64,000 nt of DNA from JABCPE02 sp963520375 (GTDB taxonomy: Bacteria; Bacteroidota; Bacteroidia; Flavobacteriales; Weeksellaceae): assembly GCA_963520375.1 (NCBI GenBank), contig CAUQQF010000008.1:1-64000 (forward strand), in the 5' to 3' direction. A program made the position numbers and the translations under genes. The notes beneath the pieces were generated by a model, which was not told the DNA's origin, did not search any database, and saw only the letters and a program-made list of their open reading frames with translations. Position 1 is the stretch's first letter, and the number at the start of each line of letters is the position of its first letter. This document shows positions 32,923-41,387 of the stretch, piece after piece.

Positions 32923-33687
32923 TTGTTTTTGTTTAAAATAATATTAACAGATAAATTATTGATATTGAAAAAGATACTTGTTTATATCTGGCGAGGCTGG
33001 TTTGTGCTTTTAGGAATAGTTTTGACGCTGTTTTTTGGTTTTTTTGTTTATTTTTTAGCATTGAATGACAAATACACCAAACAATGCAGCAAACTAATAA
33101 GAATGTGGTGTCTTGGGATGTTCTATGGAATGGGCTTTCGGTATGATTTTATAAAAGAAACAAAAAAAAATATAGATCCTAATAAACAGTACATCATCAT
33201 AGCCAATCACACCTCTATGATAGATGTGATGCTTCCGTGTATTCTACATCCAGAGCATCCTATTTGTTTTGTAGGGAAGAAAGAATTGGAAAAAATTCCT
33301 ATCTTTGGCTCTATCTACAAAAGGGTATTTGTGAGCGTGGATAGAAGCGACCCAAAAAGCAGGGCGGATGTCTACACCAAGTGTGCAGAGCGTATAAAGG
33401 AAGGAAAAAGTATAGTGATTTTTCCAGAGGGAGGCGTTCCAGATGATACTTCTATCGTGCTGGATAATTTCAAAAATGGGGCTTTTTCTATGGCGGTGGA
33501 GCATCAGGTAGAGATAGTGGTTTACACCTTTGTAGGGTTAAAAGAAATGTTTCCTTTTGATAATAGTAAGGGATATCCTGGCAAGATGAAGGTTTATTTA
33601 AATGATATATTAGAGCCTGATACGGATATGGAAACCCTGAAACAGAAGGCTTATGATATGATATTGAAAACAATAGAAAAAAATTAA
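32923..33687 (+). CDS. plsC: 1-acyl-sn-glycerol-3-phosphate acyltransferase-like protein
   Basis: A PlsC-family acyltransferase of about 250 residues that makes phosphatidic acid from lysophosphatidic acid. There is an N-terminal membrane helix (about 25-50), the catalytic N-H-T-S-M-I-D (HX4D) near residue 95, and I-F-P-E-G-G near residue 166. The start is uncertain: TTG at 32923 or one of the TTG codons at 32959 or 32965, since no ATG precedes the helix. The sugar transporter gene follows after 8 bases. Confidence 0.88.
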   Translation: MFLFKIILTDKLLILKKILVYIWRGWFVLLGIVLTLFFGFFVYFLALNDKYTKQCSKLIRMWCLGMFYGMGFRYDFIKETKKNIDPNKQYIIIANHTSMIDVMLPCILHPEHPICFVGKKELEKIPIFGSIYKRVFVSVDRSDPKSRADVYTKCAERIKEGKSIVIFPEGGVPDDTSIVLDNFKNGAFSMAVEHQVEIVVYTFVGLKEMFPFDNSKGYPGKMKVYLNDILEPDTDMETLKQKAYDMILKTIEKN

Positions 33688-33695
33688 ATTTTGAT

Positions 33696-35135
33696 ATGAA
33701 ACAGCAGGAGCAACAAACCAAGTGGTCGCAGTTTATTCCACTGATAAGTGTATTTTTCTTTTGGGGATTTGTGGCGGCGAGTAATGATATTCTGATCCCT
33801 GTATTTAAAAACAGTTTTACGCTTTCGCAGCTGGAATCTCAGTTGGTGAATAATGCTTTCTATGCGGCGTATTTCGTGGGTTCGCTGGTGTTTTTTATCA
33901 TTTCTATGCGGGGTGATGTTCTCCAAAAATTTGGATACAAAAAAACTCTTGCTTTTGGGCTTTCTATCTCAGCTATGGGCGCATTTTTATTCGTTCCAGC
34001 AGCTTCTATGAATAATTATTGGATTTTTCTGACAGCGCTGTTTGTGGTTGGTTTAGGTTTTTCTGTTCAGCAGATAGTAGCCAATCCACTTGCCATAAAA
34101 ATGGGTAGTCCAGAAACAGGAACACACCGTCTGACGATGGCTGGAGGAATCAATTCGCTGGGAACTACGATAGGGCCGATTATCCTTGGAATTGCGATTT
34201 TTGGGAATCAAAATTCTTCATCGAGCCTTAATTTGAATGATGTCAAAATTCCTTTCGTTATTTTAGGATTGGCGTTTCTTTTAGTTGCGGCGTTTTTGAT
34301 GTTTTCTAAAATAGAAGACCCATCAAAAGAGGAAGAAACCCAAGAGGAAAGCGCAGAGGAAGGATTTAATATATTGAAATACCCACAGCTGATGATGGGA
34401 ATGCTGGCGATTTTCATTTATGTAGGAGTAGAGGTTTCTATCGTGAGTAATCTTCCTGCTTTGCTCAAAACTTCGGAATTCGGGGGGCTTTTAGAGGAGA
34501 ATTTAGCGCCGTTTATTTCGCTTTATTGGGGAAGTTTGATGATTGGCCGTTGGAATGGCGGAGTCAATGTATTTGATTTTTCTAAATCTACTAATATGGT
34601 TCTGAAATTCATCGTGCCGTTTGTTGCCTTTGGAATTATCATAGGAGCTAATATTCTCAGCGGTAAAGATGTTTCTTCGTTTTATATTTATCCTGTGTGG
34701 ATAGTTATTTTCGTGCTGATGAGCTTTTTAGGCGGTAAAAACGCAGGGAAAACCCTTATGATTTTTGGTTTGGCTGGGGTTCTGATGATGTTTTTTGGTT
34801 TGGTGTATCCAGACAAGGAAACGGCGAGATATTTCTTTATTTCAGGCGGTCTGTTCTGCTCTATCATGTGGCCTGCTATTTTTGACTTGGCGATTACAGG
34901 GCTTGGTAAAAACACAGGGAAGGCATCTTCTTTCTTGATAATGATGATTTTGGGTGGTGGGATTATTCCGCTGGTGCAGGGCGCAATTTGTGATTTTGAT
35001 TTGAAAAACCCGAATGGGATTTTTGGACTTTCGTACACTCATTTTTCATATATTATTCCGTTGTTTTGTTTTGCATATTTGGCATTTTATGGATTTATAA
35101 CGCCTAAAATATTGAAAAAACAAGGTGCTGCTTAA
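33696..35135 (+). CDS. FHS-family sugar MFS transporter
   Basis: A 479-residue, twelve-helix major facilitator of the fucose/glucose/galactose:H+ symporter group. Markers are F-F-F-W-G-F-V-A-A-S-N-D-I-L-I-P at about 20-36, N-N-A-F-Y-A-A-Y-F, and V-A-N-P-L-A...G-G-I-N-S-L-G-T-T-I-G-P. An acidic loop (E-E-E-T-Q-E-E-S-A-E-E) joins the two halves. Bacteroidetes relatives include GlcNAc (NagP-like) and glucose permeases. With the GlcNAc-kinase-like gene nearby, GlcNAc is a fair but unproven guess. Confidence 0.87.
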   Translation: MKQQEQQTKWSQFIPLISVFFFWGFVAASNDILIPVFKNSFTLSQLESQLVNNAFYAAYFVGSLVFFIISMRGDVLQKFGYKKTLAFGLSISAMGAFLFVPAASMNNYWIFLTALFVVGLGFSVQQIVANPLAIKMGSPETGTHRLTMAGGINSLGTTIGPIILGIAIFGNQNSSSSLNLNDVKIPFVILGLAFLLVAAFLMFSKIEDPSKEEETQEESAEEGFNILKYPQLMMGMLAIFIYVGVEVSIVSNLPALLKTSEFGGLLEENLAPFISLYWGSLMIGRWNGGVNVFDFSKSTNMVLKFIVPFVAFGIIIGANILSGKDVSSFYIYPVWIVIFVLMSFLGGKNAGKTLMIFGLAGVLMMFFGLVYPDKETARYFFISGGLFCSIMWPAIFDLAITGLGKNTGKASSFLIMMILGGGIIPLVQGAICDFDLKNPNGIFGLSYTHFSYIIPLFCFAYLAFYGFITPKILKKQGAA

Positions 35136-35153
35136 TCATTAAAAATAAAATAA

Positions 35154-36203
35154 ATGTTGTCAAAGAGAAGATTTTGGGTAGGTTTGTTAGTTATTCAGAT
35201 TCTTCTCTTTTATCTGTTTTCTCGGTGGAGTGGAGCGGTCTATTTCGTTGATTTTCTTTTTGAACAAAAGAAATATCTTTTCCAGTCTATTTTTTCCAAA
35301 ATCCCTTTTTCGTTAGGGGATGTGGTTTATTTTATTTTGGGGTTGCTTTTGGTTTTTAGCATTTTCAAATTATTTAATTCCAAAACGAGAAAAGTGTATT
35401 CGTTACGGCTTTTTAAGGGGCTTAATGTTTTTTATTTCGTTTATCAGTTGGTTTGGGGGATGACTTATTTTCAGCGACCGATTGTTTTGGCTTTGGATGA
35501 AAAAGAACCGCAAATTGTAGAAATAAAAGCACTCGCACTGAAATATTTACATCAGGCGAAGCATACCAGAACGCTCGTAAAAGAGGACGGAAAAGGCGTT
35601 TTCCAGATTCAGGATTTAGAAAAAATAAAACGAGAAATCCTCTCTCGGCAGAAAAAAATCCCTGCTTTTTTAGGGAATAAAAATTCTACTGAAATTGATA
35701 ATTTTAAACTAAGTCTATATTCTGGATTTATGAATTATACGGGAGTTCTAGGGTATTACAATCCGTTCAGCACAGAGGCGCAGTATAATTCTCATCTGCC
35801 GCACACCTATCTTCCATTTACTTTGTCTCATGAATCCGCCCATCAACTGGGGTTTGCCCGCGAGCAGGAGGCTAATTTTGTGGGGTATTTGGTAGGAATT
35901 AGTTCCGAAAATCCAGAACTGAGATACAGCACAGAATATTTTGCCTTAAAGAGTCTGCTCAGAGCTTTGACTACAGAGGATGAAGATTTTGTGAAAACAG
36001 TAATAGCGCAATACAGTGACGAAATGAAGAGAGATTATCAGGCGGAGAAAGATTTTGTGGAGGAGTATCAAGGTCCGATGAACGCATTTTTTGCATTTAC
36101 GAATGACCTGTTTTTGAAGACAAATCAGCAGGAAGGCGCCGTTACTTACAGCTATTTTGTGGATTTATTGGTTCGTTATGAAAGGATGCATCATGACAAA
36201 TAA
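35154..36203 (+). CDS. DUF3810 family membrane protein with HExxH motif
   Basis: A 349-residue protein with three N-terminal hydrophobic segments (about 8-25, 48-68, 83-100) and a soluble domain containing S-H-E-S-A-H-Q (HExxH near 226-230) followed by E-Q-E-A-N-F-V-G-Y, an M48/M56-like zinc site. This is the layout of DUF3810, a Bacteroidetes family that is presumably a membrane-anchored metallopeptidase. No substrate is known. It follows the transporter by 18 bases and probably ends the plsC unit. Confidence 0.85.
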   Translation: MLSKRRFWVGLLVIQILLFYLFSRWSGAVYFVDFLFEQKKYLFQSIFSKIPFSLGDVVYFILGLLLVFSIFKLFNSKTRKVYSLRLFKGLNVFYFVYQLVWGMTYFQRPIVLALDEKEPQIVEIKALALKYLHQAKHTRTLVKEDGKGVFQIQDLEKIKREILSRQKKIPAFLGNKNSTEIDNFKLSLYSGFMNYTGVLGYYNPFSTEAQYNSHLPHTYLPFTLSHESAHQLGFAREQEANFVGYLVGISSENPELRYSTEYFALKSLLRALTTEDEDFVKTVIAQYSDEMKRDYQAEKDFVEEYQGPMNAFFAFTNDLFLKTNQQEGAVTYSYFVDLLVRYERMHHDK

Positions 36204-36291
36204 AAACCCTCATATTTAGCATATGAGGGCAAAAACACAAATGATGAAAAAATTATTACTTTTAGCAATACCTAACAGGCTTTTTAAAAGG
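36200..36291 (-). ncRNA. candidate minus-strand small RNA
   Basis: On the minus strand, TACTTTTG (36297-36304), a perfect -7 element, is followed about 60 bases later by the hairpin CCCTCATAT/ATATGAGGG (36207-36229) and then TTTTTATTT. This defines a transcript of about 90 bases with no plausible ORF. The T-tract is only on the minus-strand side of the hairpin, which argues against its being merely the DUF3810 terminator. The rest of the 408-base gap (36305-36572) is extremely AT-rich and shows no gene. Confidence 0.45.
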
Positions 36292-36572
36292 GTGAGCAAA
36301 AGTAACAATAAAATTTATAATAAAAAAATAATTTCACGATAAATTGTTTAATTTTTTGATTAAATAAAAATATTTTGAATGAATATCTTTTAAAGGATTT
36401 ATTTTATAATCTATATGTATGTTTGTTTTTTTGTTTAATTTTTTGTAAAGCAAACAAATTCATATATTTATAAATAAAAAAATAGAAATTTTATAAACAA
36501 ATTTTGCGTCCTTTCATTCCTTTTTTATGTTATATTTTAAAAAGAATGATGGAAAGAAACCGATAATTTTCT

Positions 36573-36580
36573 TACTTTTG
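36573..36580 (+). promoter_or_regulatory. -7 element of alaS
   Basis: TACTTTTG, exact match, 31 bases before the ATG. Confidence 0.65.
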
Positions 36581-36611
36581 TCATTATTATTATTGAAAAA
36601 AAATTAGAATT

Positions 36612-39209
36612 ATGACTTCAAAAGAAATACGCCAGAAATTTTTAGAGTTTTTTAAAAGCAAAGAGCATGAGATAGTGCCTTCTGCTTCTATCGTTTTGAA
36701 AGATGACCCTACGCTGATGTTTTCCAACTCGGGGATGGCTCAGTTTAAGGACTTTTTTCTCGGATACAAAGAACCGAAATCTGTCCGTGTAGCCGATACA
36801 CAAAAGTGTTTGAGAGCTTCAGGAAAGCATAATGATTTGGATGATGTAGGGCGTGATACCTATCACCATACGATGTTCGAGATGCTGGGAAACTGGTCTT
36901 TTGGGGATTATTTCAAAAAAGAAGCGATTGCTTGGGCGTGGGAACTTTTGACCGAAGTTTATAAAATACCGAAAGAAAATCTGTATGTGACGATTTTCGA
37001 AGGAGATGCTTCCGAAAACTTGGAAAGAGACCAAGATGCATACGATTTTTGGAAAGAACATATCGACGAAAGCCGAATAATAAACGGAAATAAAAAAGAT
37101 AATTTCTGGGAAATGGGTGAGCAGGGACCATGTGGACCTTGTTCTGAAATTCATGTGGATTTGAGAAGTGAAGATGAAAAAGCTAGAGTTTCAGGAAAAG
37201 ATTTGGTAAATAATGACCATCCGCAGGTTGTAGAGATTTGGAATCTTGTATTTATGGAATTCAACCGAAAAGCAGACGGCTCATTAGAAAAATTACCAAA
37301 ACAGAATGTGGATACAGGGATGGGCTTTGAGCGTCTTTGTATGGCACTTCAGGGGAAATCTTCTAACTATGATACGGATGTTTTTACGCCTTTGATAGAG
37401 AAAGTAGAGGAGCTTTCAGGGAAAAAATATACAGGAAAACTGGATGATGAAAAGGATATTGCCATTCGTGTGATTGTAGACCACATTCGTGCGGTTTCTT
37501 TTGCTATCGCTGATGGACAGCTTCCTTCCAATGGAGGGGCAGGATATGTTATCAGAAGGATTTTGAGAAGGGCGATCCGCTATGCATTTACTTTCCTTGG
37601 GCAGAAAGAACCATTTATTTACAAATTGGTGGCTACCCTTGCTCAGCAGATGGGAGGTGCTTTCCCAGAGCTGGACAAGCAGTATGAATTGATTAAAAAT
37701 GTAATAAAAGAAGAGGAAAATTCATTCTTGAGAACCCTAGAACAAGGGCTTCTGATGCTCGATACAATGATGAATAATGCAACTGAAAAAGTGATTTCAG
37801 GAAGCAAGGCGTTTGAGCTGTATGACACTTATGGTTTCCCGATAGACCTTACGGCGCTTATTCTCACAGAGAAAGGTTTCACTTTGGACGAAAAAGGCTT
37901 TGAAGAGGAATTACAAAAACAAAAAGAGCGCTCTCGTGCTGCGGCACAGATGAAAACTGATGACTGGGTAGTTCTTCGTGAGGATGATGAGGAAGAATTC
38001 ATTGGGTATGATGTTTTGGAGGGAATCGTTCGTGTGACCAAATACAGAAAAGTAGAAAGCCAAAAGGATGGAACGCTTTATCATTTGGTGTTTAATGTCA
38101 CTCCGTTTTATCCAGAAGGAGGAGGGCAGGTAGGAGACAAAGGTCTTTTGGTTTCTGCAAATGGCGATGTTACCTATATCATTGATACTAAGAAAGAAAA
38201 CAACTTGATAATTCATCTTTCTGAAACTTTACCAACGAATATAGATGAACCACTGAAGGCGGAAGTGAAAGGAAGAATCCTTGCAGAGGCAAATCACTCG
38301 GCTACGCACTTGCTGCATCAGGCTCTTAGAGAGGTTTTGGGAACGCATGTGGAGCAGAGAGGTTCTCGTGTAGATACACAGTCTCTGAGATTTGACTTTT
38401 CTCATTTCCAAAAAATGAACGATGAGGAAATCTGCGAAGTAGAAAAAAGAGTAAATGACCGAATTCACCAGAAAATAGCTCTTCAAGAGCATAGAAATAT
38501 CACCATGCAGCAGGCGATGGATGCTGGTGCGATGGCGCTTTTCGGGGAGAAATACGGAGACAGAGTTCGTATGATTCAGTTTGGAGAAAGTAAAGAACTT
38601 TGTGGTGGAACGCATGTTAAAAATACATCGGATATTTGGTATTTCAAAATCGTTTCCGAAGGAGCTGTAGCAGCAGGAATTCGCCGTGTGGAGGCCATTA
38701 CGAGAGATAGAGTGAGACAGTATTTCTCTGATTTGGAAGAACAAACGGATAAACTTTCAGAGCTACTGAAATCCAAAGATTTGGTAAAACATGTAGAAAA
38801 ATTATTGGAAGAAAATAATGCTCTGAAAGCTGAAATAGAAGCTTTGAAAAAAGAAAAAGCAAAAGTAGAAATCCAAAACTGGAAGAACGATTTTCTAGAC
38901 AAAGGCGACAAAAAACTTCTGGTAAAGAGAACATCTCTGGATGCAGGAACGGTGAAAGATATTGTCTTCCAGCTGAAAAAAGAAGTTCCGCAGTCTGTGG
39001 TAGTTATCCTTTCTGATGCAGGAGAAAAACCAATGCTTACGGTAGGGGTTTCGGCTGATATTGAGGATAAATATCATGCAGGAAACATTGTGAAAGACCT
39101 TGCGAAAGAAATCCAAGGTGGCGGCGGTGGAAACCCTGGTTTTGCTACTGCGGGCGGAAAAAACCTAGACGGTCTAGCCAATGCAGAGAAAAAAGCATTA
39201 GAACTATAA
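36612..39209 (+). CDS. alaS: alanyl-tRNA synthetase
   Basis: An 865-residue class II synthetase. Catalytic domain at the N-terminus (R-Q-K-F-L-E-F-F, M-F-S-N-S-G-M-A-Q-F), editing domain with H-S-A-T-H-L-L-H and C-G-G-T-H-V (zinc ligands), a coiled-coil linker and a C-terminal DHHA1/C-Ala domain ending in a Gly-rich G-G-G-G-G-N-P-G. The length matches the family. Own promoter and terminator. Confidence 0.97.
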   Translation: MTSKEIRQKFLEFFKSKEHEIVPSASIVLKDDPTLMFSNSGMAQFKDFFLGYKEPKSVRVADTQKCLRASGKHNDLDDVGRDTYHHTMFEMLGNWSFGDYFKKEAIAWAWELLTEVYKIPKENLYVTIFEGDASENLERDQDAYDFWKEHIDESRIINGNKKDNFWEMGEQGPCGPCSEIHVDLRSEDEKARVSGKDLVNNDHPQVVEIWNLVFMEFNRKADGSLEKLPKQNVDTGMGFERLCMALQGKSSNYDTDVFTPLIEKVEELSGKKYTGKLDDEKDIAIRVIVDHIRAVSFAIADGQLPSNGGAGYVIRRILRRAIRYAFTFLGQKEPFIYKLVATLAQQMGGAFPELDKQYELIKNVIKEEENSFLRTLEQGLLMLDTMMNNATEKVISGSKAFELYDTYGFPIDLTALILTEKGFTLDEKGFEEELQKQKERSRAAAQMKTDDWVVLREDDEEEFIGYDVLEGIVRVTKYRKVESQKDGTLYHLVFNVTPFYPEGGGQVGDKGLLVSANGDVTYIIDTKKENNLIIHLSETLPTNIDEPLKAEVKGRILAEANHSATHLLHQALREVLGTHVEQRGSRVDTQSLRFDFSHFQKMNDEEICEVEKRVNDRIHQKIALQEHRNITMQQAMDAGAMALFGEKYGDRVRMIQFGESKELCGGTHVKNTSDIWYFKIVSEGAVAAGIRRVEAITRDRVRQYFSDLEEQTDKLSELLKSKDLVKHVEKLLEENNALKAEIEALKKEKAKVEIQNWKNDFLDKGDKKLLVKRTSLDAGTVKDIVFQLKKEVPQSVVVILSDAGEKPMLTVGVSADIEDKYHAGNIVKDLAKEIQGGGGGNPGFATAGGKNLDGLANAEKKALEL

Positions 39210-39213
39210 AAAG

Positions 39214-39243
39214 AAAAAGCTCCTTCAAAAAGGAGCTTTTTTT
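39214..39243. terminator. bidirectional terminator
   Basis: AAAAAGCTCCTT pairs with AAGGAGCTTTTT around a 4-base loop; it serves alaS and the convergent EamA gene, whose stop codon it touches. Confidence 0.9.
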
Positions 39244-40144
39244 ATTTTTTCTTGTTGAAAACTACATCTATCAAAACACCAGAGATGATGATAATTACGC
39301 CCGCAATTAGTGAGAAAGTCAGGGTTTCATCGAATAGTCCCACGCTTATCATCACGGCTACCACAGGCTCCACAGCTCCCATGATGGCGGTAGGTGTAGA
39401 ACCAATATATTTAATGGCATAAACCAGCGAAACCACTGATAAAGCCGTAGTTATCAGCGAGAATAAAGCCAAATGAGTGCCGATTTCCAGAGAAGGAATA
39501 GCGACACTATTTCCTAAAACAAGTGTTTTAACGAGGAAAAACAACGACGCAAATACCATTGAATAAAAAGAAACTTTCACACCAGAAGCATTGATTTTAG
39601 TTTTATTGACAATAATCATATACAAAGCATACATCAATGCACCCAGTAGCGAAACAAAAAGTCCGATGTAGATGGAGTTAATTCCAAAATTATCTTTATC
39701 ATCATTGTTTTTAGGTTTAATACTTAAAACGGCCACTCCCACGACTACGACAATCAGCGAAATGGTGGTAGCAAGCGTTATTTTTTCTTTAAAAAATATT
39801 CCCAAAATAAGGGCAACCATAATGGGATAAATGAAAAATATAGTAGAAGCAATCCCAGGGCTCAGAAAATCATACGCTATAAACAGAAATTCCGCCGATA
39901 GAGCGTAGAAAAGCCCTAAAATGCTTAAAACAATGCCTTCTTTTAAATTGATTTTTACGCTTTCTTTTTGACAGAAAACCAAATATCCCAAAATTAGGAT
40001 TGCCGCAATCAAAAACCGATAAAATAAAGCGGTATCTACAGAGAAAAAATCCAGTTTTTTCAATGGAATCATAAAAAGCGGAATCATTCCGTAAGTAAGC
40101 GCCGAAACGAGGGCAAATAAATACCCTTTTAGTGTATCACTCAT
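39242..40144 (-). CDS. EamA/DMT family transporter
   Basis: A 300-residue inner-membrane protein with ten hydrophobic segments in two EamA repeats (first near G-Y-L-F-A-L-V-S-A-L-T-Y-G-M-I-P, second near I-Y-I-G-L-F-V-S-L-L-G-A-L-M-Y-A-L-Y). The P-T-A-I-M-G-A-V-E-P-V segment near the end is the usual EamA signature. Members export or import small metabolites; the substrate is unknown. It has its own promoter at 40192-40199. Confidence 0.88.
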   Translation of the reverse strand: MSDTLKGYLFALVSALTYGMIPLFMIPLKKLDFFSVDTALFYRFLIAAILILGYLVFCQKESVKINLKEGIVLSILGLFYALSAEFLFIAYDFLSPGIASTIFFIYPIMVALILGIFFKEKITLATTISLIVVVVGVAVLSIKPKNNDDKDNFGINSIYIGLFVSLLGALMYALYMIIVNKTKINASGVKVSFYSMVFASLFFLVKTLVLGNSVAIPSLEIGTHLALFSLITTALSVVSLVYAIKYIGSTPTAIMGAVEPVVAVMISVGLFDETLTFSLIAGVIIIISGVLIDVVFNKKK

Positions 40145-40191
40145 TGTTTAGATGGTTTTAAAATTTGTCCATTTTTGGGCAAATAATTCCG

Positions 40192-40199
40192 CAAAAATA
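40192..40199 (-). promoter_or_regulatory. -7 element of the EamA gene
   Basis: Minus-strand TATTTTTG, 47 bases before the ATG. Confidence 0.5.
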
Positions 40200-40221
40200 G
40201 GAAAAACCAATCAGATAACTT

Positions 40222-40485
40222 TTAAAAAGAAGTCAAGAATGTTAAAAAACCTAAGATAACCCCTGTAGCATTTGGTATGATTAAGATATAATCTTTTTTC
40301 GGCTCCTTTGTCCAGCCATAAATAACCCAAATCAAACAAGAAATGGAAGCAAATAAAGGCTGCCATGGCTGTCCTTTTTCTCCCTGTAAATTTGCGATAA
40401 TCTGTGGAATATAAGCGATAAACACAGCAATTCCAATAAAAGCTCCAATGGAACCTATGAAAGTATTTATTTTTTTCTTTGTCAT
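40222..40485 (-). CDS. SemiSWEET-type small transporter
   Basis: An 87-residue protein with three transmembrane helices in the PQ-loop/SemiSWEET arrangement: A-Y-I-P-Q-I (the PQ motif) in the first helix, W-V-I-Y-G-W in the second and N-A-T-G-V-I-L-G in the third. SemiSWEETs dimerise to move sugars down a gradient. The length is exactly that of the bacterial family. It has its own promoter at 40558-40565 (minus-strand TAAATTTG). Confidence 0.85.
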   Translation of the reverse strand: MTKKKINTFIGSIGAFIGIAVFIAYIPQIIANLQGEKGQPWQPLFASISCLIWVIYGWTKEPKKDYILIIPNATGVILGFLTFLTSF

Positions 40486-40557
40486 AAAGTTTTATTTTTA
40501 TTTCCTTTTTAAAATCTTATTTTCTTCATATCCCTAATAAATTAGGATAAGCAAGTG

Positions 40558-40565
40558 CAAATTTA
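40558..40565 (-). promoter_or_regulatory. -7 element of the SemiSWEET gene
   Basis: Minus-strand TAAATTTG, about 72 bases before the start codon. Confidence 0.5.
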
Positions 40566-40580
40566 AAAAAAATAAAAACA

Positions 40581-40609
40581 AAAAAACGCCCTTTAAGAGG
40601 CGTTTTTTT
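40581..40609 (-). terminator. terminator of ric
   Basis: AAAAAACGCC/GGCGTTTTTT with an 8-base loop; the base of the stem overlaps the ric stop codon. Confidence 0.88.
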
Positions 40610-41297
40610 ATTGTAATTTAAGAAGTTTTGGAAAAAGGATGTTGTTTTCAAGATGGATGTAGAGCTGTAGATATTCATCAAACTCATTGAGCATCTGGAA
40701 TGTAACTCTGTATGTAGTGCAGGCACCTTCGGGAGGCGTGAAATCATCCGAAACTCTCGCAATCTCCTCAAATCTTTCTTTTTCTGTTTGATAGACCGCT
40801 TGTAGTTTTTCTATGTAAGCTTGTAAATCTCCACCGAATGCAGTCTCAGGATTTTGCTCTTTTTCTCTGATGTATGGGAAGAGTTTTTCCTCGGTATCTC
40901 TCAGATGTACGATGAGATTTTGAGAAGAAAGGGTGAATAATTCATTGATTTTGAATAATTCTGGATGTCTCTCGCCATGAACTCGGCAGAGTTTATCCAA
41001 AAACTGAAGCAGATAGATAGATTTTTCCTGAATATATTCGTGGTGAACTTCCTTGATGTAATCAGCCAAATCAGTAAGAGACCAATTATTAAAATCATTT
41101 TCTTCCGCTGTTCCCTGTGGTGTGTTTTTCAGGTCTTCGTAGATAGGAGCAGGGTCTAAATCTTTCATTCTGCAAGTTTCCTCTATTGTTCTACCGCCTT
41201 TGCAGCAGAAGTTTATCCCATATTTTTTGAAAACAGCCGCTGTACGGAAATTTTCCGCGACATATTCGCCGATGGTTTTTTCTTGTAATTGATTCAT
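40608..41297 (-). CDS. ric: iron-sulfur cluster repair di-iron protein (Ric/ScdA)
   Basis: A 229-residue protein with an N-terminal DUF542/ScdA_N domain (Y-G-I-N-F-C-C-K-G-G, the conserved C-C-x-G-G) and a hemerythrin-like di-iron domain (about 80-229) with His residues in I-K-E-V-H-H-E-Y, R-V-H-G-E-R-H-P, L-I-V-H-L-R-D-T-E and Y-I-H-L-E-N-N-I-L-F-P. Ric repairs iron-sulfur clusters damaged by nitric oxide and oxidative stress. Transcribed alone from the element at 41317-41324. Confidence 0.94.
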   Translation of the reverse strand: MNQLQEKTIGEYVAENFRTAAVFKKYGINFCCKGGRTIEETCRMKDLDPAPIYEDLKNTPQGTAEENDFNNWSLTDLADYIKEVHHEYIQEKSIYLLQFLDKLCRVHGERHPELFKINELFTLSSQNLIVHLRDTEEKLFPYIREKEQNPETAFGGDLQAYIEKLQAVYQTEKERFEEIARVSDDFTPPEGACTTYRVTFQMLNEFDEYLQLYIHLENNILFPKLLKLQ

Positions 41298-41316
41298 AAA
41301 ATAAAAAATTTGAATA

Positions 41317-41324
41317 CAAAGTTA
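41317..41324 (-). promoter_or_regulatory. -7 element of ric
   Basis: CAAAGTTA on + is TAACTTTG on minus, 19 bases before the ATG. Confidence 0.65.
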
Positions 41325-41340
41325 CTAATTTAGAATCAAT

Positions 41341-41371
41341 AAAAAAAGGACTGCAATTCGCAATCCTTTTT
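41341..41371 (-). terminator. terminator of the OmpP1/FadL gene
   Basis: AAAAAAGGA/TCCTTTTTT with an inner TGC/GCA pairing. Confidence 0.8.
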
Positions 41372-41387
41372 TGGTAAATATTTAAGT

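Noticed and set aside
36241..36342. 33-codon plus-strand ORF beginning ATGATGAAAAAATTATTA
   Set aside because: It has no promoter or ribosome-site support and is antisense to the better-supported small RNA.
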